64,000 bases of DNA from assembly GCA_963693365.1 (NCBI GenBank), contig CAVNZM010000009.1, forward strand, positions 5,084,001 through 5,148,000, read 5' to 3'. Below the pieces are notes generated by a model. It worked only from the letters and a program-made list of their open reading frames with translations. It had not been told where the DNA came from and did not search any database. The stretch is from Amoebidium appalachense. Taxonomy: Eukaryota > Ichthyosporea. Position numbers and translations under genes: made by a program. This document shows positions 41,096 through 64,000 of the stretch, one piece after another (position 1 is the stretch's first letter; each line of letters starts with the position of its first letter).

Positions 41096-41415
41096 TTCCA
41101 CCACCACCAACACATGTTTCCCATCCCCCATCCCTCTCCTCCACCCCCTAGCACATCACATCTTTGCTTCTCTCATCGTCTCTTATCCCACCCACCGCCA
41201 TACCTTTTCTCTGCTCTCCTTGCAACCTTTGTTTTTCTCATTCCTCCTGCTGCGCTCCAATACCAATTGCGCGCAAAAGCTAACCCAGATTTCTCTTCCA
41301 TCTAACGTGATGGTGGTGGTGTGGACGAGGCAAGTGGGAGAGGAGGGAGGGGGGAGGGGTGTGGGGGGTGGTGGTGGTGGCAGTAATGGTGGGGGGAAGG
41401 GGAGGGAAGGAGGGG

Positions 41416-41457
<42 letters not shown>

Positions 41458-41805
41458 TAGAAAGGGAGGATGGTGGGAGGGGGGTGTTTGGTGACGGGGG
41501 GGAGAGGGTGGAAGATGAATTGGTTGCAGTGAGGAGAGGGGCGCGGAGGGCATGGTGATGGGGAGGCGGGGTGGTGATGGTGTATGTGCATGTGTGTGTA
41601 GGTGGGTTTGTGTGTGTGTGTGTGGAAGGGGGGGGGAGGGGGAGATGAGCTTGAATGTAAGAGACATTGCAATCTCACCTTTGTCCTCTATAACGTCCAG
41701 AGCAGTGTGTACGATGTATGAAAATTCTAACTCATCTTTTTGATTGGCTGTTTTGATGAACAGCGGTGAATTCTGCGGGCATGAATTTGGTGAGACAGCC
41801 ACGAT
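38168..41805 (-). CDS. TRAPPC2L: TRAPPC2L, TRAPP vesicle-tethering subunit (first codons not found)
   Basis: Exons on the minus strand: 41805-41679, 40195-40144, 39375-39297 and 38290-38168. Phases close: AAAG|AC, GT|A and AAC|TTT. Exon 1 reads VAVSPNSCPQNSPLFIK and FSYIVHTALDVIEDK. Exon 2 gives SPDMYLGLLAPAEEYNV, joining exon 3 YGYMTNTKVKFVAVLDDF. Exon 4 has FFRRLHGLYIDMACNAFY, TPGTPIKSPRF and ends SLMDNF. The order and the VYGY-TN-KVKF junction match TRAPPC2L more closely than TRAPPC2. TRAPP complexes tether vesicles and activate Rab1/Rab11-type GTPases at the Golgi. The start Met must lie in an upstream exon. The loop before SPDM is about ten residues shorter than usual; an acceptor slightly upstream of 40195 would restore it but breaks phase by one base in a G run. 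Confidence 0.92.
38291..39296 (-). repeat. TRAPPC2L last intron
   Basis: Donor AAC|GTATAT, acceptor TTGTTTGCAG. Contains C runs (38386-38403, 38481-38521), (CT)n at about 38747-38794, further C runs, and a T run (39182-39215) beside G runs to 39290. Confidence 0.85.
39376..41678 (-). repeat. TRAPPC2L introns 1 and 2, simple repeats
   Basis: (GT)n at 39405-39450 lies just upstream (sense) of the exon 3 acceptor GGCATGCAG. Also (GT)n 39937-40014, C runs 39694-39746 and 41043-41095, G runs 40480-40512, 40749-40782 and 41418-41457, (GGT)n near 40895-40912. The small exon 40144-40195 sits inside. At 39834-39900 there is a partial copy of the dispersed GAATGCGGAACAC repeat. Confidence 0.8.
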
Positions 41806-42116
41806 CCCCCCCTCCCCCTCTCCCAGCTCCACCACAACCGACGACAAAACAAAACAAAAACAAACAACACACACACGACAACACACACACGCGCACGCAC
41901 GCGCATACGCACATGCCCGCACACATACGCGCACACACACAAACACCTGCTACCCTGAAGAAAATAAAGCACATATTGTGTGTGTGTGTGCATGGGGGGG
42001 AGGGGGGAGGGGGGGGGGGGAGAGAGAGAGAGAAATCTGGAAAAAAGAACCATTGTAAATGGTCAGTACACCGACATCGAAAAAATTGGAATTGCGGAGT
42101 GAGAAAAAGGGAAGGG

Positions 42117-42161
<45 letters not shown>

Positions 42162-42329
42162 TATAGAAGCACTAGAGGACACACGCAGAACATAAAAGGC
42201 ACAGACATTTTTTTGCATGTTGTTGAATCAGGAAAATCCAGAGAGTCGGGTGTGGCAACCTAGAGCGTAAGAGAGAGGGACAACGATAAAGGTGTCAGAA
42301 GTAGCAGGCTTAACAAAGCCCGCGGCCGG

Positions 42330-42364
<35 letters not shown>

Positions 42365-42379
42365 GGGGGGGGGGGGGGG

Positions 42380-42530
<151 letters not shown>

Positions 42531-42657
42531 GGGGGAGGGGGGGGGAGTTGAGAGCGAAAGAGAGAGGGGAGACGGGAGAGGGGCGGAGAGAGAGAGATGG
42601 TGGTGGTGGTGGTGGGGGGGGGGGGGGGGGAAGAGCGAGCGAGCGAGGGGGGGGGGG

Positions 42658-42838
42658 GTTTGAATGCGGAACACAGTACGAAGTACGCATACACGATGAG
42701 AAGCATGGTGCAGGACACATGCAAAGGCAAACATTCAAGTATGCAGCATCAGCCATGCGCACAGTATGCGTCATAAGCAGAGCCCATCCTCAGGGAGGGC
42801 CCAAGTCATCAATTGCGTCTGAGTTTCGACCCCTTAGC
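42658..42838 (+). mobile_element. Dispersed SINE-like repeat, copy 1
   Basis: About 180 bp beginning TTTGAATGCGGAACACAGTA and ending GTTTCGACCCCTTAGC, preceded by a G run. A second copy at 62400-62580 is about 95% identical by eye over its length, and a shorter copy lies at 58982-59110. The GTTTCGACC near the 3' end resembles a Pol III B box, which would fit a tRNA-derived SINE, but no convincing A box or tail is seen. It encodes no protein. Confidence 0.65.
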
Positions 42839-43038
42839 AAGGGAGAGAGGGAGAGGGGGGGAGGGGGGAGAGAGGGGATGAGCGAGAGAGAGAAGGAGAG
42901 GGAGAGATGAAGAAAGAGAGAGCGGGAGAGGGAGGGAGGGGGGGAGAGAGAGGGGGTGGGGAGGGAGATGGAGAAAGAGAGTGAGAGAGAGGGAGGGGGG
43001 GGGGGGGGGGTGGGGGAAAGAGAGAACGAGGCGGAACG

Positions 43039-43073
<35 letters not shown>

Positions 43074-43126
43074 ATGGGCGTGTGGAGGGAGTGAGAGGGA
43101 GGGAGAGAGGGGGGAGAGGGGGGAGG

Positions 43127-43189
<63 letters not shown>

Positions 43190-43191
43190 AG

Positions 43192-43231
<40 letters not shown>

Positions 43232-44882
43232 GGGGGAGGGGAGGGAGGAGCAAGAGAGATAGAAAGGGAGTAAGCGAGAGGGCGAAAGAGGGAGACAAGG
43301 GAAACGACGTAGTACAAATTAAGAGGTGTGTGATAAGGAGAGTGGAAGGGGGAAAGTGGGGAGGGAGGCAGGAAGTGAGGGGAACAGGAAGGGAAGAAGG
43401 GAGAGGAGGAAAGGGGGCCTTGTGTGCTTGCCTAAAAAAGGAAGACTCACACGCACACGCTTAAAACAATCCACAAGGTTGACAAAAACACGGTTTGGAA
43501 TAATAGTCGAGACCCCACTTAGGGAAGGTTGTGAAACCGTACACAATACAGTCGGTGGATGGTTGGGTGGGTGGATGGGGATAAGTGAGGGAGGGGAATG
43601 ATGGGTGGATGGGTGGGTGGGTTTAGGGGGGGGTGGGTGGGGTAAGGGGGGAGGGGGGGGGGCAGAGAACGTTACGGGAGGGGGGGAGGGAGGGGGAGAG
43701 AGGTAGGGCGAGGGGGGAAAAGGTGAGAAATGGAACGAGCGAGACGGGGGGGAGGGGGTGGAAAGAAAGTTAGAGAGAGCAAAAAGGAAAGAGGCAAACG
43801 AGAGAGAAAGAGGAAGAGGGAGAGGGTGGAACAGTTGGGGAGAGAGGGGGACTGTGTGGAAATGAGTGCACGCGGATGTGCGTCCGTGCGTGCGTGAGCG
43901 TGTGCACTTACATTCTTGTCTACGATGGCTACGCACACAAACATGTTGGCTTTAATCTCTCTCAAAGAATGAAGCTTGCTTATCGAGTTCTTTCTTTACA
44001 CTATGTATACAATAGATGAGCCACTGTTGTCAAATTTAACGTGTAACAGTCCACTTCTAGTGACAGAGCTAGGACCAGTCACACAGCGTGCCGTGTAGAT
44101 TGTTTGTATCAGGATAACTTGTGTTCTGCAAGGCTCTACCGTGTGATGTTGTGTAGGTAGTAGGACTCAAAGAACTAAAAATCATACTACTATTATAGTA
44201 CTAGGACCGGCGACGTCTACAACCCTAAAACAAAAGGAAAAATACACGAGTACTTATCTTTTTTTTCTTTTTGGCCGTTTGATCAAAGCTTTCAAAGTGA
44301 AGTCGCGAAGTGAGTGGCTTTATTTACGTCATACTGACGTCTTGTCGGCACTGCCCACAAACCCTTTTGAAAATTGCGTGATTACCATATATGTAAATAT
44401 GTATGGTGAGCCGCGATACCGTGTTGCAACGAAAATGGCTCAAGTACATATAGGCAAATCTTGAGAGCCCTGTAAATCGTGAGAAACTTACGATCCCATA
44501 CTTGGTTATTTTCTTTTTTTGTGCGTTTTTTCTCATTGGTTTTGTTTGAATATGGGCGGGGAAATGGGTGGGGCGGTTACTGGCACTCAGGCCTGCAATG
44601 GCAAAAAAAAACGGCGCTTCTCCGATACCCAGAACGTGAAATGTGAGCTCTCATGAGCTGCTGGCCAAAACCCTTCGGACATGTTTTCTACATAATAAAC
44701 GGGCACAAACCACTTTCTTTTCAACTAAATAAGTGTTTCTAAGTAGTTTTTGCCTTTGTTTGGGTGTAATTGTGTAGGGGTAGGTAGCTGGTGTGAGCAC
44801 GTGATGCTCGGGGTAGCATTGGCCTTCATTACTGACCACAACACTAGCATAGTACAGCACTGTTGTAACTGCGTGTCAGAAA

Positions 44883-46454
44883 ATGGCAAAGGCTCCCAAA
44901 AAAAACAAGCATATGCCTAAGCTTCGCAAAAAAGGGCCCACTTGCAGTGCACCTAGTGTAATAAAGCAGGGTTACAAGTACGGGCCCAAGTATAATCCCA
45001 TGTTCATGGAACAGGCAACCAGACAGCTAAAGAAGAGAAGCCCAGTCAAGCAACGGGTTGCCGAAGTAGCTGCAACCACTGGCATTTCCGTTGCAACCCT
45101 ATACAGACACAAAAAAGACCCTGAGTATGGAAACAAGAAACCGGGCCCTAAGCCCATTCTAACACTGAGATGAGGAGATTGGCCTTGCTAGTGGGCTGGT
45201 GTTCCTGGCTGGGAGGGGGTTGGGGGTTTCTCGTGCTGAAGTTCTGCACGGGACATTGCTGAGCGTAACGGCAAAAAATTCAATACAGCAGACGGGCTTC
45301 CGGGTGAGGGGTGGTTCAATTTGTTCGAACGCCGTGCCAAACAGCACGGTTATAATTACAACCTCAATTTCCGCAAACCAAACGAACTTTCGAAAGCGCG
45401 CGTTTCCGCTCTCACGGAGGAGATGAATTCGTGGTTTGATATGGTGGAGGAACTGGTGGAAGAAAAGCAGATAAACGTGGAGAAGAATCTGTTCAATGAC
45501 GACGAGAAACAACTGCGCATAACCAACGTGCGTGCGGGTCAGAAACTTCTCACGGTCACAGACATGAAAAACATACAAAGTCGGCTATGGGTTTGCGGAG
45601 CAAGACTGGCACCTATCCATCATTCCTACTATTGTTGCGTCCGGTGACGCCCTCCCACCCACCATTGTAGTGCCCTCGGGTCTCATGTCAGAGGAAATGG
45701 AAACGGCCGTTAAGTATATCCACCCAGACGCGTTGCTAGCCTACTCTGCTGACGGTTGGAGCACCAGCACAATATACCTCGAGCACACCCGGCGACACCC
45801 GAATTGGAGGTAGAAGTCTTTGCCCTCAAAACAGCAAGACAGCGGTTCGGTACAGTGCACAACATTCGTCCCGAGCAGGCAGGCCCCCTCCCCACCCAAC
45901 CCCCCGCGCAAACAGCCGACCCCACCAGCACGCCCCAGCAAACACCACCACACGGTCGAGCACCACTCGCAGAACGCAACCCAAACAGCAACGCCACGAT
46001 AGTGCGAAAACGGAAAAAGCAACAGGGGTGCATGATCGGAACAAGCGAGCAGCACTTGGACGGCAGAAGGGAGAAGGAACGTGTTGTGGCGGAAGAGAAG
46101 CAGAAGAAGGAGGAACGGGCAAAGGCAGCGGAGGGAAGAAAGAAGCAAAAGGCCTTAGTGGCACTGGTTATCGGTCCCTGCCAAGCAAATAAGCAGTCGG
46201 GGGAACTTTGTGGCCTCAAAGCCATGCCAAGCCACGAACACGGAGGGGTGCGACTGTGCAAGCGGCACCTAAAGACACGGAACAAGGGGTTGGAGAACAC
46301 AAGCGCCGCAGCGAAACCGAACAACACCACCAATGATGCGGAGCAGGATGTTAGCGAAAGCGAGTACGCACAGGAGGGCGAGGGGAACAGAGCGCAAAGG
46401 AGGAGTGGGAGGAGAGATACAGGGGGACTCCGAGGAGCATGTGGGAAGATGTAG
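44883..46454 (+). mobile_element. Decayed pogo/Tc1-mariner-type DNA transposon
   Basis: The first ORF (44883-45173) has a helix-turn-helix with VAEVAATTGISVATLYRHKK and KKPGPKPILTLR. The reading continues in another frame (45172-45250: EEIGLASGLVFLAGRG), returns to the first at about 45230 (WFNLFERRAKQHG, ELSKARVSALTEEMNSWFD, FNDDE) and shifts again at about 45600 (IIPTIVASGDALPPTIVVPS, DGWSTSTIYLEH). A last ORF to 46454 contains ALKTARQRFGTVHNI and a Cys/His group GPC...LCGLKAMP...LCKRHLK. WF...LS...R, FN-DE, and LPP / DGW are hallmarks of DDE transposases of the pogo/Tigger kind. Several one-base frameshifts show it is inactive, unless they are sequencing errors. AATAAA at 46541 could be its poly(A) signal. 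Terminal inverted repeats were not found. Confidence 0.75.
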
Positions 46455-46486
46455 GGGAAGAAGGTGAAGGAAGTGGGAGTGACACG

Positions 46487-46753
46487 GAGGATGATGTGAT
46501 GCCCACGAGTGACTATGGGGCTGCCGTCTGATTGTTTAAAAATAAAGAGTTCCTTTTGACGCAGAACAGCTTCATATTCCGCAGTTGTGACGTTTGCGTA
46601 GTATATGTGTGCTGTATCCTCCCAGATGGTAAGCAGGACTTCCAAGTGAGGATAGTGCTTGATTTTCAGTAACTGCGCATCATCCTTGTACTCTATGTCA
46701 ACCATGTCGCTTGTGTCAAGCCGGGGCACAAGAATAATGTCGGCAAATGCCAT
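46487..46753 (-). CDS. ORF of unknown function convergent with the transposon
   Basis: From ATG at 46753 the minus strand reads MAFADIILVPRLDTSDMVDI, then YKDDAQLLKIKHYPHLEVLL, IWEDTAHIYYANVTTAEYEA and LRQKELFIFKQSDGSPIV. Composition is normal for a protein and free of repeats. The frame stays open antisense to the transposase as far as 45710, where it becomes Ser/Pro/Phe-rich and implausible, so the true end or a donor is probably near 46490. It may be a second gene of the transposon or a host gene. No family recognised. Confidence 0.45.
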
Positions 46754-47208
46754 TTTACTTGTCCTTGTGTATGTTTGGCCTCGAAGCCTCGGAGTTTTAG
46801 TGACCGTAAAAAGAGCTAGGAGAAAGTGGGAGAATAGATAGTGTGGGCACTCGACGGGACCCCTTGTTTTGTTTTGCGGCGACATGTGATAGATCGATCA
46901 TCCGACAGTCAAGAGCCTGTCATGATCTACAGGGTTCTCTAATTGATTTGAAGGTATGGTCGACAAATCAACTGCCTGAACTAAACTGCTGTCGCTTTGT
47001 TGTTTTAAGTACCAGTTCCTAGTAGAGGACTTAAAATTGTATTATAAAGGTTTTTTCCGCTTTTAAAAATAATCATCCCTTCACAAGATATACGAGTTTC
47101 TGGGAAAAGTTCTCACGATTTGCAGGTTTACCCCTACGACTATCTGATGTAAGACGCACACACACAGTCCCCCAACGTGCACCCCAACCCTTGAAATATT
47201 TATCCCCT

Positions 47209-47247
<39 letters not shown>

Positions 47248-47770
47248 ACCCCCGAACAAACCCCCCAATCAAAAAAAAGGAAAAAAAACTTGAGTAGTGT
47301 GTAATGTAATAAAAAAAAAAATGAATGCCAAACCGATCATGGTTCCCCTAGGCTAAACATGTACGACGTCCCCTCTCTCCCTGGCTCTCTCTCACCCCTC
47401 CCTTCCCTTGCCCTGCGGGAAGCAAGAAAAAAAACCCGCTTAGAAAACACCGCTGCCGCGGCCACCAATGTTTTAAACCAGTTAAATGATAACTATACTT
47501 CTGAGCTTTGTCATGTCAATCGTATGAATATATGTACTTCAATATCCGAGACAGCAAATCCTACATGCATATATCATGATCCAATCAAGAACCACCAATA
47601 AATCTGTACGGTGCACCTGTTTCGATCATCATCTCTCAATGAGTAATCATACAAATACACCTGTACGTGTTTAAATTTGCAGCCGACCAATCACATCTTT
47701 AACAGCAATACATGTACAATTTGAAGCCAAAAAACCAATCAAACAACACCGTCAAAGTTTAAATTTCTTT
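46754..47770. other. Intergenic between transposon region and TDP1
   Basis: Unique AT-rich DNA with a C run at 47209-47247 and A runs near 47271-47322. Several short ORFs, none convincing. Confidence 0.6.
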
Positions 47771-53783
<6,013 letters not shown>

Positions 53784-53860
53784 GTTGAAGGATTGAAACT
53801 TCCAGTGTCTGACCAGGAAAGCGGGCCGTTGTGTGCACTTGCCAGCGGGCCAGCGCGAAA

Positions 53861-53867
53861 ATTTATA
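53861..53867 (-). promoter_or_regulatory. TATA box candidate for TDP1
   Basis: TATAAAT on the minus strand, 78 bp upstream of the chosen ATG, in unique DNA. It supports the MGSPEPS start over the in-frame upstream Met codons. Sequence match only. Confidence 0.45.
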
Positions 53868-53997
53868 AAGCTTTCGTGTGCTTGTTCGTATGCTTGTACA
53901 TGTGAACAGTACCGTACGTGTGTGTGCCTGTATGCAAGCACCTACGTACATACGATTACGTAACCAGTTTGAAAGCAAGTGCACGGTATGCATATGT

Positions 53998-54036
53998 ATC
54001 AAGGCCTCCTAAATGTGCTATTTAGGAGGCCTTGAT
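53998..54036. repeat. Perfect 17-bp hairpin upstream of TDP1
   Basis: ATCAAGGCCTCCTAAAT (53998-54014) and its exact reverse complement (54020-54036) flank a 5-nt loop, GTGCT. It lies 215 bp upstream of the TDP1 ATG and is not followed by a T run. It could be a terminator-like, cruciform or small-element relic. Confidence 0.85.
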
Positions 54037-55499
54037 ATGTATGTACAGTAGTGAGCAGTGAGCAGCCTCCCCTCCCCTAGCCATGTTCTCTGCTTCATCA
54101 CTTTTCCAACCATCTAGATCTGTGAGCGAACACGTACTATCCTGGTCAATAAACCCGAGTTAGACCCTTTCCGTTCTGCTTCATGGCATTAAGCGGGGCT
54201 CTTGAACGCAGTTGGCATGCAGCCATGGTTCTGGCCTTCAAACCTTGAAACCCAACCAATTTATGCACACAGATCTTAAGGCGAGTCACCTCACGAACCA
54301 GGTTGATGAATTCACAACTGTTTTCGTTGTGCCAAACTTTCCGTGTATATGTTGCATGCAAAGCATCGATTTGTAATGCTGTACCGAATTGTTGTGGGTA
54401 GAAAAGATAGCACTACATAGTTCCTTCCCACCATTACCGTTTTGGAGAAGACACAATCTTCGAGTTCAAATGTGTTCGATGACATGAAAAAAAGGGCCAA
54501 AAACCAGTCCTGGCCAAAGTTTTACTTGTATACTGCCCAGCAGGCATACAGCTCGTTCTTACTTTTAAGTTACATATAAATACAAGAAAGCGACTCAATA
54601 AGCATCCAATGTTCCTTGGGGCCCCTCATGATTCGAGTCCCAATGCTCGCCTTGTTTACATGCACACATATACAGGACGATTATCATGCACACCAACATG
54701 ATGATGCATTTGCCCATACCAAACCGCCTAGTTACAACGGCCACGGGCCTGTCTAAACACAGCTGCTCTACATACAAGTACATAGGGTGGGGACTGTACA
54801 ACATGTCTTGACAAATCCAAATGCCAGTTGAGATGCTGAAATGCAGAGAAATGATAACACAAAAAGATCAGAGAATAAGGATAGTATAGCTATGGGAACA
54901 TGATACGAAAATGCCAGTGTGTGAGCTAAAAACACCTCTTCGAAACTTAGAGTAGGGGGAGCAGCCCAAAGAAAAAACCAGATGGGAGGTGCAGTTCTCT
55001 CTGCCTCCTCCCCCACCCCCCCCTCTCTTCTCTCTCTCGCTCCCCCACCACCCTTCCACTTCCCCCACCCCTCCATTTGCCCTCCTACACTGCGCTTCCC
55101 CCCATCCTCCTTCCATCCCCTCACCAAAACTCCCTTAGTCACCGTTCCCTTTTGCGGCTGTGTCAGCCACATGCAGGTCCTTATAGTGGTGGTGGAGCCA
55201 TCTCGGGTCAATGGCACTAAAACTCCGGCAGTCGGTGCGTTTACCCAGCCAGTTGCGAATCATTCCTGAGAAAGGTCGCCAAAAAAGTTAGAAACCACCC
55301 AAATGTTACCTAGCAAAAATTGAGTACTAGGATGGTGGAGTTGTCTGTGCTAAACATTAACACATCGTGCAAGAGAGAATAAAAAACACCCAAAAGAAAA
55401 GAGCCATGGAGAGCGTAATTGCAAACCAACAAGGAGGCATCCTTTGTTACGTAACCTGGCGAGAAAGAGACAACTAAGAAGCAGAAAACATCAAAGTGT
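54037..55499. other. Intergenic, unique sequence, no gene seen
   Basis: Low in simple repeats compared with the rest of the window, but ORFs on both strands are short and show no recognisable motif. Confidence 0.55.
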
Positions 55500-55975
55500 T
55501 TAAGCGTAATCATGTCGTGTGACAAACTGTGGGCAAACTGTGGGCACGCACATACAGCATCCGAACATAACGTGTTTCCAACACCAAAAACCAGCTCTGT
55601 GCGCATTTCCTGATGGGAAAAACGCTGGTTGAACACTCTAGAAGTGAATTATAGAACGAGTCTCAGAGCCTCTGGTGTGTTTATATAACCAGCAAACCAG
55701 ACGCAAGTAACGGGCATGCAGAAACACAAGTCCCGCGCTCGGGAGGGAACGGCCAAAACCTTACCTTGGAAAATTATTCTTGAGATCACCTTGTGGTTCT
55801 CAACGGTAAACAAGTAGACGCAAGACAATGCTGCCCGCACGATTGGGCTAAAAATTAGGTAGAGCACTAAGAGGATAAGTAGTGCCGCCGTGAGCAGGGC
55901 CAGAAGGATGAGACCGTAGATGAACGTGAAGTACACGACCTCACACGTGCTCAGGTGTGCAACAGACCACCCCAT
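55500..55975 (-). CDS. Small two-exon membrane protein, unknown, about 106 aa
   Basis: Exon 1 (55975-55765) runs from MGWSVAHLSTCEVVYF through two adjoining hydrophobic helices (TFIYGLILLALLTAALLILL and FSPIVRAALSCVYLF) to HKVISRIIFQ at a consensus donor CAAG|GTAAGG. Exon 2 (55609-55500) starts after TTTTCCCATCAG and, in the matching phase, adds 35 residues rich in Cys and Trp (AGFWCWKHVMFGCCMC) ending RHDYA and TAA. The good donor and acceptor and the exact phase support a real gene; the C-terminal reading has a competing open frame. Probably an integral membrane protein with a helical hairpin. No family recognised. Confidence 0.45.
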
Positions 55976-56630
55976 GTTTAGTGCATGCTTAGAGAGCAAT
56001 ACCAAGGAAATTGACTCGAAGATGTGATAAGAAACGGTTGTTCGGAGAGGCTTCTCTGGAGAAAAGTCAAAGAAACCAAAAAACTGGGTGGAGAGGCACT
56101 CTGTTGAATCAGATGTGATGGTGTTTCTACAGGTGGGTCAAGTGCTAACGCGTGCCAAGGTGAAAGGCATCACTGGCGAGACAGGAAAATAGAAGAACAA
56201 GTATATGGGTTCCGGAAACCGAAAATGTAGGAGTTTCGTTGTTCCTACTGCTCCTTTGGCGAGTAGTGAACGTGGATGGAAGCAGTGATCTCGAGAAAAA
56301 TTGTAGCTAGTGCACGTGGTGAGAAAAGAGTTATCATCAAATTTATGATTAGAGTGACAACCTATTTAAGCTAGCCCAACAGCCATAGGCATGATAAACA
56401 GTGTCCTGAGGGCCCACAAACCAACAAAACGTGCACGTAAACGTTCTCGAACATCAACAAAAAGCAAGCACACATAGTGCACCCACAATGCACATGCATG
56501 ATTTATGCAGCAAGAGACGTCTACGTTTTAGGTCTACAATGCGTTCACCTCACTGTGTCCTTAGTAGTGGCTCACAGGCTGGCTTCTATGAAAAAATGAC
56601 GTCAGCAAAAAGACTCCACATCCCGGTGAA
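55976..56630. other. Unique non-coding DNA before the LINE remnant
   Basis: No repeats and no convincing ORF. It may include the 5' untranslated region of the small membrane protein gene or degraded LINE sequence. Confidence 0.5.
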
Positions 56631-57686
56631 GTGCTCAGGGTCGCTTGTTTCACAACGGGAAAAAACAAAAATTGCAAGCATGCTGGTGCTATGATATCGT
56701 TATACACTGTTATGATTACCCTCCATTCTTATATTAGACTTACATTTATTCGCACTTTTGTCTTCCCGGCATGTGAATATGGTTTACCCCTTCTCGCCGC
56801 TTGGATCAAGAAAGAGAGAACTAGAGCGCTTAAACCCTTGGCAAATTTCCTTGAAGCAGAAGTTGCCTCCTTTCTATCTAACAACTGTTGTAAACCTGGG
56901 TCTGTAACGCTCTCGATATATGGTCTGGTCCCAATAGCTGCTAGAGTATCCTATCTCGCGCTGAAATTCAATAAGCACATAAGCCGCTTAAAGAAGTATT
57001 TGCCCTCCCACCCTCTCTTCTCTATCCGACCTGTCCCCTCCTCACCTCTCCTTTCTTTCCTTCCCTCTCTCTCCCCTTCTCCCCTGGGCACAAATACAAA
57101 TAAACCCCGCAAAAGTGTGTGTGTGACTTTGGACTGCCACTTACTTATTAAACATGTACACAATCACAAGATAATCACGCAATATAACAAATGGAAAAAG
57201 ATACCACACGACACTAGACCCGATGAAAGCATACACCTTGAAAAACTAAGCCTGATGTCTCGTTTTATATATACTGACCGCCTCAACCATATTGCCAAAT
57301 ATGGCACTCGCAAATGTATAACACCTAAATACATATTACCTTCCTGTAGAACTGGTCTTTCTCTAGCTGATGGTATTAATGATCAATTACCACGCTTTTA
57401 CTGTACACGTGCTATACAGTGGAGATCTAATAAGTATAAGGTGGCATCATGTGCATGCCCAAACAACACACACACACACCAGTTTAACCGGTCATGTATC
57501 GCCAAATGTAGTTTGATAGACCACATAATACCGCAACACACACACGTCACATTCACAACAGACACCCAGAAGGATAGCCTACCTGTAAATTACAACATCC
57601 TTGATTTTATACTAAACACGCGTAACTACGACCTGTTTATTAGATGTATTGATTGGCTTGAGAAACACATCACTACAAAATTCTAG
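56631..57686 (+). mobile_element. 3' end of a non-LTR retrotransposon (LINE)
   Basis: The 351-codon frame contains YIRLTFIRTFVFPACEYGLP, then LLAAWIKKERTRALKPLANF and, later, YGLVPIAARVSYLALKFN. This is the usual layout at the end of the reverse transcriptase domain in LINEs, where a V/F-P-EYG motif precedes helices linking to the C-terminal region. Further on, CPNN..H...FNRSC..KC and DHIIPQHTH form a Cys/His cluster like those at LINE C termini. The catalytic part of the reverse transcriptase is missing, so the copy is 5'-truncated. It ends in TAG-CGCACGCGCG followed by a (CA)n tail at 57712-57736, which could be its 3' tail. Confidence 0.55.

Positions 57687-64000
<6,314 letters not shown>

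Noticed and set aside
45710-46480. Continuation of the minus ORF opposite the transposase
   Set aside because: Becomes Ser/Pro/Phe-rich and antisense to recognisable transposase motifs.
53784-54002. In-frame upstream extension of TDP1 (YVGACIQAHTRTVLF)
   Set aside because: It would cover the TATAAAT motif and low-quality sequence; the MGSPEPS start is preferred.

Overview
This window is nuclear DNA from a eukaryote. The genes are split by GT-AG introns and encode eukaryote-only machinery (SMC1 cohesin subunit, TRAPPC2L, a MYND protein, TDP1). The rest of the window is dominated by simple repeats: G/C runs up to 81 nt, (GT)n/(CA)n, (CT)n/(GA)n, (CAC)n and tetranucleotide arrays. There are no operons, ribosome binding sites or CRISPR arrays. 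A bacterial-type glucokinase and a bacterial/organellar-type TrpRS fit a protist or alga, but the lineage cannot be fixed from sequence alone.

Layout. 1-2334: C-terminal end of SMC1 (+), three exons. 2335-13600: no convincing gene; includes a decayed array whose unit recurs every 1.5-1.9 kb. 13600-20130: a cluster with a 268-bp tandem duplication, one zinc-motif gene of unknown family (18164 onward) and its pseudogene copy (16.4-17.6 kb). 21.6-26.0 kb: multi-exon gene (+) for an unrecognised multi-pass membrane protein. 26447-26632: MYND zinc-finger exon, followed directly by a 29-31 bp minisatellite. 30397-32020: glucokinase (-), two exons, one apparent homopolymer frameshift. 32-38 kb: repeats and a large palindrome. 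38168-41805: TRAPPC2L (-). 44883-46454: decayed pogo-like DNA transposon. 47771-53783: complete TDP1 (-), four exons, 640 codons, with an added N-terminal zinc finger and ubiquitin-interacting motif. 55500-55975: small two-exon membrane protein (-). 56631-57686: remnant of a LINE. 59885-63380: last four exons of TrpRS (-).

The genes do not form one pathway; they are ordinary housekeeping genes (cohesion, DNA repair, vesicle tethering, sugar phosphorylation, tRNA charging). Gene models were checked by hand: splice phases close exactly for TDP1, TrpRS, SMC1 and the last three TRAPPC2L exons. Many 3' splice sites lie directly at the end of a sense-strand (CA)n tract, so the microsatellites are part of the gene architecture. 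No clear new biochemical system was found. The best candidates for undescribed features are the 1.7-kb decayed array, the zinc-motif gene pair, the multi-pass membrane gene and the ubiquitin-linked N terminus of TDP1.
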